Below, piece after piece: positions 63,121-64,000 of a DNA stretch of 64,000 bases. A program made the translations under genes and the position numbers. Source of the stretch: Batillaria attramentaria (Eukaryota > Mollusca > Gastropoda > Batillariidae); contig JACVVK020000337.1 of the NCBI GenBank assembly GCA_018292915.2, positions 480,001-544,000 of the forward strand. The letters are read 5' to 3'. A model generated the notes under the pieces. It was not told the DNA's origin, made no database searches, and was given only the letters and a program-made list of their open reading frames with translations. The first letter of the stretch is position 1; every line of letters starts with the position of its first letter.

Positions 63121-63894
63121 CATGCGCAGGGTTTGTCTACATGAGCCCGTTCCTGCACCAATGGTTGACTGCCACTCAGTACATTGCACCTCTGATGGCC
63201 AACTTCGACACCTCCGTCAGCAGCGAGTCCAATATCCTCTACAAGGAAGTTGGTGAGAACGTTAACATTTGTCTTCATTCTGATCCAATCTGTAGCTCAG
63301 CATCTGTCTGCTCCAGCAAGGCTGACACAAGCTTTGTGATAGAGGTAGAGGGATGGTGTGTGGGGTGGTGTGGGGTTGTGCGAAGGTGAAATTTTTGAAG
63401 GTGAGCATGTTGAAGTGCCTTCCTTACCTGTAAAATTTCCAAGTAAATTTGGGTAACACTTACAACTGTTTCTTTCTTCTTCTTTTTTCTTAATAGTCAG
63501 TAGTAAACAAAAGCAACATTATTACATAATGTCATGGAAGTTTTATATTTCAGCGAATTTATCTGCTTTTTTTCCGAAACTACAGTCAGTCTTTTTTTGT
63601 TTTTTACTTTTCTTCGCCCACTCCTTCCTCGCAGCATGTTTCGTAGCTACTGCCAAACTCATCTGAAGGGTGTGTGTTGATCATGTTCTTGGTTTGTTTT
63701 TCTCAAGTGTCTAGGTTTTGTTTTTTCTTTCTCCCTCACAGTGGGCAGTCCTGCAGTTACGTACTGTATGGGTTTCAGTATTCTTTGCACTGGTTTATGA
63801 CGTGCACATCATTATTTTCTGTGTTGCATTTTTTTTCCAGGTGAGGAGTTCATTATTGAGTGGCATGACGTGATACTGAAGGACCAGTCCAACA
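26417..63894 (+). CDS. PLXDC2: Plexin domain-containing protein (PLXDC1/2, TEM7-like), 6 exons, 3' end outside window
   Basis: Joined coding exons: 26417-26504, 58812-59140, 59860-59976, 61841-61910, 63130-63252, 63841-63894. All introns are GT-AG and the frame is kept throughout, giving 260 residues with no stop. Seen: a signal peptide (about residues 1-25), an acidic/hydrophobic segment (30-56), R-L-R-R at 58-61, a Thr/Pro/Gln-rich mucin-like linker (66-135), then the conserved block that begins DDHSYY (140-145) and runs through [13 protein letters not shown] (179-191), VATGG (198-202), [15 protein letters not shown] (214-228) and FIIEWHDV. These blocks match the vertebrate PLXDC1/PLXDC2 ectodomain as I know it. 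Sequons are at N66, N192 and N195. Family knowledge: PLXDC proteins are single-pass type I membrane proteins, reported as cell-surface receptors for PEDF. The PSI domain, transmembrane helix and tail should lie downstream. This is probably one invertebrate gene co-orthologous to both vertebrate paralogs, so the symbol means family only. The start was chosen for its signal peptide and the Kozak-like acgaacATGG. Confidence 0.9.
28634..30900. repeat. Diverged tandem array, about 184-bp unit, core GAACATAAC (PLXDC intron 1)
   Basis: The core, exact or with one to three changes, occurs at 28634, 28809, 29007, near 29159-29175, 29349, 29545, 29745, 29905, 30086, 30275, 30457, 30671 and 30842: 13 positions, mean step 184 bp, range about 150-215. 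Other shared pieces are ACACTGTGACAGACTCATT (29394 and 29579), a GAAGGAAAA-type segment, and GTAAAGTTGTGTTCAAAC (29936 and 30304). Units have diverged strongly, so the array is old. AT-rich. I do not recognise the family. Confidence 0.7.
32196..32318. repeat. (TG)n(AG)n(G)n(AG)n compound array
   Basis: About 75 bp TG, then AG with an internal G-run. Confidence 0.97.
35017..35100. repeat. (TG)n(AG)n compound array
   Basis: TG with one TATG variant, then AG. It is followed by ATGACAATGACAAACCTTTA, possibly a LINE tail on the minus strand. Confidence 0.95.
37904..37968. repeat. (TG)n microsatellite
   Basis: About 32 units. Confidence 0.95.
39037..39067. repeat. 11-bp perfect stem-loop
   Basis: TAGTCTGAGGC and GCCTCAGACTA with a 9-base loop, followed by AGTCTAGTCTCG direct repeats. 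No known RNA family is recognised. Confidence 0.6.
39281..39649. repeat. Direct duplication, 190-bp offset, each copy ending in TG and G tracts
   Basis: CATTGTTCGCGTGTCATGTG / CATTGTTCGCGTACCATGTA, ATATAAAGTTG and CAATAGCCT recur at offset 190 (39300 and 39490). (TG)n plus poly-G ends copy 1; poly-T, poly-G and (TG)n end copy 2. Confidence 0.78.
40149..40272. repeat. (CT)n / (CTGT)n interrupted array
   Basis: CT repeats broken by CTGTGT and CTGT blocks over about 120 bp. Confidence 0.95.
42777..42900 (-). mobile_element. SINE-A copy with internal deletion (PLXDC intron 1)
   Basis: GGGTTTAACGTCCTTTTCCG, GGGTGATATCAAAGACGGAG, then the ATATTTG segment is lost and the head follows: GATACGAACTCACGACCCGA, ACGCTCTGCCACACGG. 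Confidence 0.72.
43394..43530. repeat. Dispersed repeat family R1, copy 2
   Basis: CAACGACTTTGACTAACGC, TACTACAATGCAAAAGACG, GTGCATGCTCATATTTTAAC, ATCATCGTCCAAATTTTTGA, GAGCACCGGAAACACATAC. It ends at a 33-base C-run (about 43527-43559). Confidence 0.7.
44098..44178. repeat. (AT)n microsatellite, about 80 bp
   Basis: About 40 uninterrupted AT dinucleotides: self-complementary, and the only long AT array in the window. Confidence 0.97.
44275..44650. repeat. Three tandem units of about 115-140 bp separated by G-runs
   Basis: GAATGTCGCAATAATCAGGAC, GTTATGCGTTGGTAAAT, GCTGAATGTTATAC and TACTTACTGTGTTAGTG recur at about 44292, 44409 and 44546. Each ends in GTTGTGTGTAGGGG and a poly-G tract. The third unit is shortened. 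Confidence 0.82.
45438..45489. repeat. A-rich tract
   Basis: Poly-A broken by single G residues. Confidence 0.9.
46330..46460 (+). mobile_element. Probable ancient SINE-A-like copy
   Basis: GCTCGGACCGTGAGTTTGAT (box B side), then TTTGATGTCACC and GTGGAAAATGACGTCAAAC correspond in order to the SINE body. Divergence is high, so this is tentative. Confidence 0.4.
46535..46725. repeat. Tandem duplication, 96-bp unit, two copies
   Basis: AGCGTCATGG, ATAATCACTTACGC, AGAGTGAG, GGGAGCGT and GGCCCAAA recur in order at offset 96 (46538/46634). Confidence 0.7.
47409..47472. repeat. (TCTG)n(TG)n array
   Basis: Five TCTG units then TG. It lies just before the AGGTCA satellite. Confidence 0.95.
47494..48445. 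repeat. Satellite of about 140-bp units carrying AGGTCA nuclear-receptor-type half-sites
   Basis: Seven units. The half-site clusters are at 47582, 47730, 47873, 48021, 48155, 48287 and 48425 (steps 132-150). The best units read TGACCTTGACTCAAGGTCA followed by AGGTCA: two inverted and two direct AGGTCA half-sites. Between clusters comes a conserved stretch (ACAAACAGCAGAGGCACCAA, CTTGGCATGATGATAGACA, ACATTGGCATTTTC). TCAAGGTCA is the extended half-site bound by monomeric receptors such as ERR and NR5A (known); function here is not shown. Confidence 0.8.
49045..49161. repeat. Poly-C, (CA)n, (CGCA)n, (CA)n array
   Basis: C-run of about 16, then CA, GCAC and CA blocks. Confidence 0.95.
50249..50340. 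repeat. Dispersed repeat family R1, partial copy 3
   Basis: GTGTGCGTACTCATTTTTCA, AACACGTGGCTTCACCGGAC, CGTCGTCAAAACTTCCGACT match the central part of copies 1 and 2. Confidence 0.55.
51424..51512. repeat. Single-copy relative of the 32-bp array locus
   Basis: TATTTCGAGCGCACAGAAGC, GTTTCAAAACAGAAATC, CCTGCAATAGCACCTTTTAT match the left flank, one unit and the right flank of the array 1.5 kb downstream (52896-53365). It represents the unexpanded state of the same duplicated sequence. Confidence 0.82.
51510..51613. repeat. (TG)n then poly-T tract
   Basis: TG about 70 bp and T about 22 bp, directly after the single-copy 32-bp-array relative. Confidence 0.95.
52386..52724. repeat. 340-bp mosaic of CT, GCAC and CA arrays
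   Basis: (CT)n, (GCAC)n, (CA)n, (CT)n, mixed GCACAC, (CA)n, (CT)n. The longest simple-sequence block of the window. All frames through it are repeat artefacts. Confidence 0.97.
52914..53345. repeat. 32-bp tandem repeat, 13 full units
   Basis: Unit starts GAAG(A/T)CGGCGCAAGTACG, then GCTGTTTCAAAACA. Exact 32-bp steps from 52914 to 53298, and a last unit at 53330 that runs into unique DNA. The only variable base is position 5: A in unit 1, T in units 2-6, A in units 7-13. Since 32 is not a multiple of three and no frame contains a stop, a 198-codon frame (52884-53480) runs through it; it repeats every 32 residues in three registers and is not taken as a gene. Confidence 0.92.
53656..53785 (+). 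mobile_element. Retroposon 3' tail R2, copy 1, (AACTA)n-type end
   Basis: ACATCTTGTTTTACGGAATA, TTAGCCGCGAATTAGTCTCT, GTTGCTTGCGCGGTGTTAAA then ACCTAACCTAACTAACTA. A second copy is at 56258. The GCGTTAAAC + tandem tail is a common non-LTR/SINE terminus in molluscs (inference). Confidence 0.6.
54199..54281. repeat. (TG)n then G-run
   Basis: About 35 TG units followed by eight or nine G. Confidence 0.95.
54365..54440 (-). repeat. tRNA-like SINE head fragment
   Basis: AGGATTCGAACTTGCGTTCC and GACCACTGCACCATCCTGAC read, on the minus strand, as a box A/box B pair with tRNA-like spacing. The body is not recognised. Confidence 0.4.
56184..56257 (+). repeat. Dispersed repeat R3, copy 2, with (CT)n tail
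   Basis: GCATGTTTTCGGCTTTAGCG + ACGCCATTCTTCCTA then a CT array. It abuts the R2 tail at 56258, so R3 may be the internal part of the same retroposon. Confidence 0.65.
56258..56372 (+). mobile_element. Retroposon 3' tail R2, copy 2
   Basis: ACACCTTGTTTTATTGTCGT, TTAGCCGCGAAATAGCCTTT, GTTGCTTGCCCAGCGTTAAA then CCCGAACTAACTAACAAAC. Confidence 0.6.
57611..57785 (+). mobile_element. SINE-A copy with 9-bp target-site duplication (PLXDC intron 1)
   Basis: Complete copy: GGGGAGCCGGGATGGCCG head with box A TGGCCGAATGGTAGAGCG, box B GAGTTCGAATC, body and (ACCC)n tail. TGTACTGAG occurs on both sides (57600-57608 and 57786-57794). There is a small deletion in the anticodon-arm region relative to other copies. 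Confidence 0.88.
58265..58318. repeat. (CCATA)n pentanucleotide microsatellite
   Basis: About ten ATACC units with two ATACC>GTACC variants, starting near 58265 and ending ACCATGG. Confidence 0.95.
58524..58855 (+). repeat. Tandem duplication of the intron 1/exon 2 boundary, with a decoy acceptor
   Basis: Two direct copies, about 58524-58703 and 58704-58855. Each holds CTACTTACTTAT, CCCATTTGT, a (TG)n tract, GTACATGTACATGTATTTAC, AAACAGATAAAC and the splice acceptor plus exon start (GATGCAGAGATAGAGTACGC). Copy 1 has its AG at 58661-58662 and about 44 bases of exon-like sequence. If spliced from exon 1 it stays open for 19 codons and then meets TAA (58720-58722). Copy 2 is the functional exon start. 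The copies differ by only a few substitutions and TG length, so the event looks recent. Confidence 0.85.
58812..59140 (+). CDS. PLXDC2: PLXDC exon 2: mucin-like extracellular linker
   Basis: Residues 30-139. It begins [10 protein letters not shown], includes a possible furin-type site R58-L-R-R61, a sequon at N66, and then about 70 residues made almost wholly of Thr, Pro, Gln, Ala and Ser, as expected for an O-glycosylated stalk. The acceptor is TTGATGTTACAG. The donor is CAG|GTTTGT, a weak match to consensus; reading through it gives 29 more residues before a stop at 59227-59229. The acceptor end is duplicated about 150 bp upstream (see the repeat at 58524-58855). Confidence 0.85.
59290..59332. 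repeat. (CA)n microsatellite in PLXDC intron 2
   Basis: About 20 units. Confidence 0.93.
59860..59976 (+). CDS. PLXDC2: PLXDC exon 3
   Basis: 39 codons, phase 0 at both ends, residues 140-178: begins [10 protein letters not shown] and ends SSGHRVAV. The DHSYY motif is characteristic of the family. The acceptor is GTGTCACTAG and the donor is GTG|GTAATT. Because the exon is symmetric, skipping it would keep the frame. Confidence 0.9.
60332..60490. repeat. Tandem duplication, about 75-80-bp unit, in PLXDC intron 3
   Basis: CCAATACC + T-run + AAAAACAATTTTGCTGGG, GAGGAAAGCCAGATAACCCG and GAGAGAAACCCCC occur twice with almost no substitutions. The T-run lengths differ. Confidence 0.85.
61841..61910 (+). 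CDS. PLXDC2: PLXDC exon 4
   Basis: Residues 179-201 plus one base: [13 protein letters not shown] followed by [10 protein letters not shown], with two adjacent N-glycosylation sequons (N192, N195). The acceptor TATTTTGCAG is strong and the donor is GAG|GTAAAA. The motif 'F-FYGH...TVATGG' is one of the best conserved blocks of PLXDC proteins. Confidence 0.92.
62016..62371. repeat. Diverged tandem duplication of about 190 bp in PLXDC intron 4
   Basis: TTTTTGCTTATTACTCTCC / TTTTTGCTGATAATCTCTC, GGAGAGTTAGGACTACTGTA / GGAGAGTTAGAACTACTGTA and TGTCCAAAGTTGGG / TGTCCAAAGTGGGG recur in order. Confidence 0.75.
63065..63118. repeat. (TG)n microsatellite at the PLXDC exon 5 acceptor
   Basis: About 27 TG units on the sense strand, ending 11 bases before exon 5, in the place where a polypyrimidine tract is expected. 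Confidence 0.97.
63130..63252 (+). CDS. PLXDC2: PLXDC exon 5, core ectodomain block
   Basis: 123 bases (41 codons), phase 1 at both ends, residues 202-242: [27 protein letters not shown], then [14 protein letters not shown]. The central block is nearly the same as in vertebrate PLXDC. The acceptor CATGCGCAG has no polypyrimidine tract: a (TG)n array of about 55 bp ends 11 bases before the exon. The donor is TTG|GTGAGA. Confidence 0.93.
63841..63894 (+). CDS. PLXDC2: PLXDC exon 6 (last exon in window)
   Basis: 54 bases, phase 1 at both ends, residues 243-260: [18 protein letters not shown]. The acceptor TTTTTTTCCAG is strong and the donor is ACA|GTGAGT. It continues the β-rich ectodomain ('vvQWdhV' position of vertebrate homologues). 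The next exon is not in the window: nothing in 63901-64000 continues the frame. Confidence 0.88.
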
Positions 63895-64000
63895 GTGAGT
63901 ACATGTCCAATGCATGCTGGAGCTTTTTAATGATCTTTAAAGTCTGAGAAGTTCAGAGCTTCGCATACTATGGGAACTGTAGTAAGAGAAACGTCCCAGC

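Overview
The window is eukaryotic genomic DNA, gene-poor and packed with repeats. It probably comes from a mollusc, most likely a marine gastropod. That assignment is an inference from the very long (TG)n/(GA)n microsatellites, the tRNA-headed SINEs with (ACCC)n tails, LINE 3' ends of the AATAAAGT + pentamer type, and an AGGTCA-rich satellite of a kind I associate with molluscan genomes. No single diagnostic locus proves it. There is no operon structure and there are no bacterial-type genes. ONE HOST GENE is well supported: a plus-strand plexin domain-containing protein (PLXDC1/2, TEM7 family). Exon 1 (26417-26504) encodes a signal peptide. A 32.3 kb first intron follows, then exons at 58812-59140, 59860-59976, 61841-61910, 63130-63252 and 63841-63894. 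All five junctions keep the reading frame (phases 1,0,0,1,1) and give 260 residues: signal peptide, Thr/Pro/Gln-rich extracellular linker, and the start of the conserved PLXDC ectodomain. The 3' end of the gene lies beyond the window. LAYOUT. 1-26.4 kb is upstream intergenic DNA. It holds microsatellites, LINE 3' ends (about 1.0 and 6.0 kb), a possible hAT-like non-autonomous element (4.4-5.1 kb), a 5'-truncated L1/Tx1-like LINE with a 355-codon ORF2 C-terminus (8.2-9.3 kb), several tRNA-derived SINEs, a 36-bp minisatellite (17.3-17.8 kb), and a 3.2 kb near-perfect palindrome (20.47-23.66 kb) that has split an older SINE. 26.5-58.8 kb is intron 1. It carries a diverged array of about 184-bp units (28.6-30.9 kb), a satellite of about 140-bp units with nuclear-receptor half-sites (47.5-48.4 kb), a 32-bp array of 13 units (52.9-53.3 kb), and many simple repeats. 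58.5-64 kb holds the remaining exons. A tandem duplication copies the intron 1/exon 2 acceptor, and a (TG)n tract sits almost directly on the exon 5 acceptor. The remaining long open frames are reading frames through simple repeats and are not genes. The most rewarding targets are the palindrome, the three intron-1 arrays, and the splice-site oddities of the PLXDC gene.
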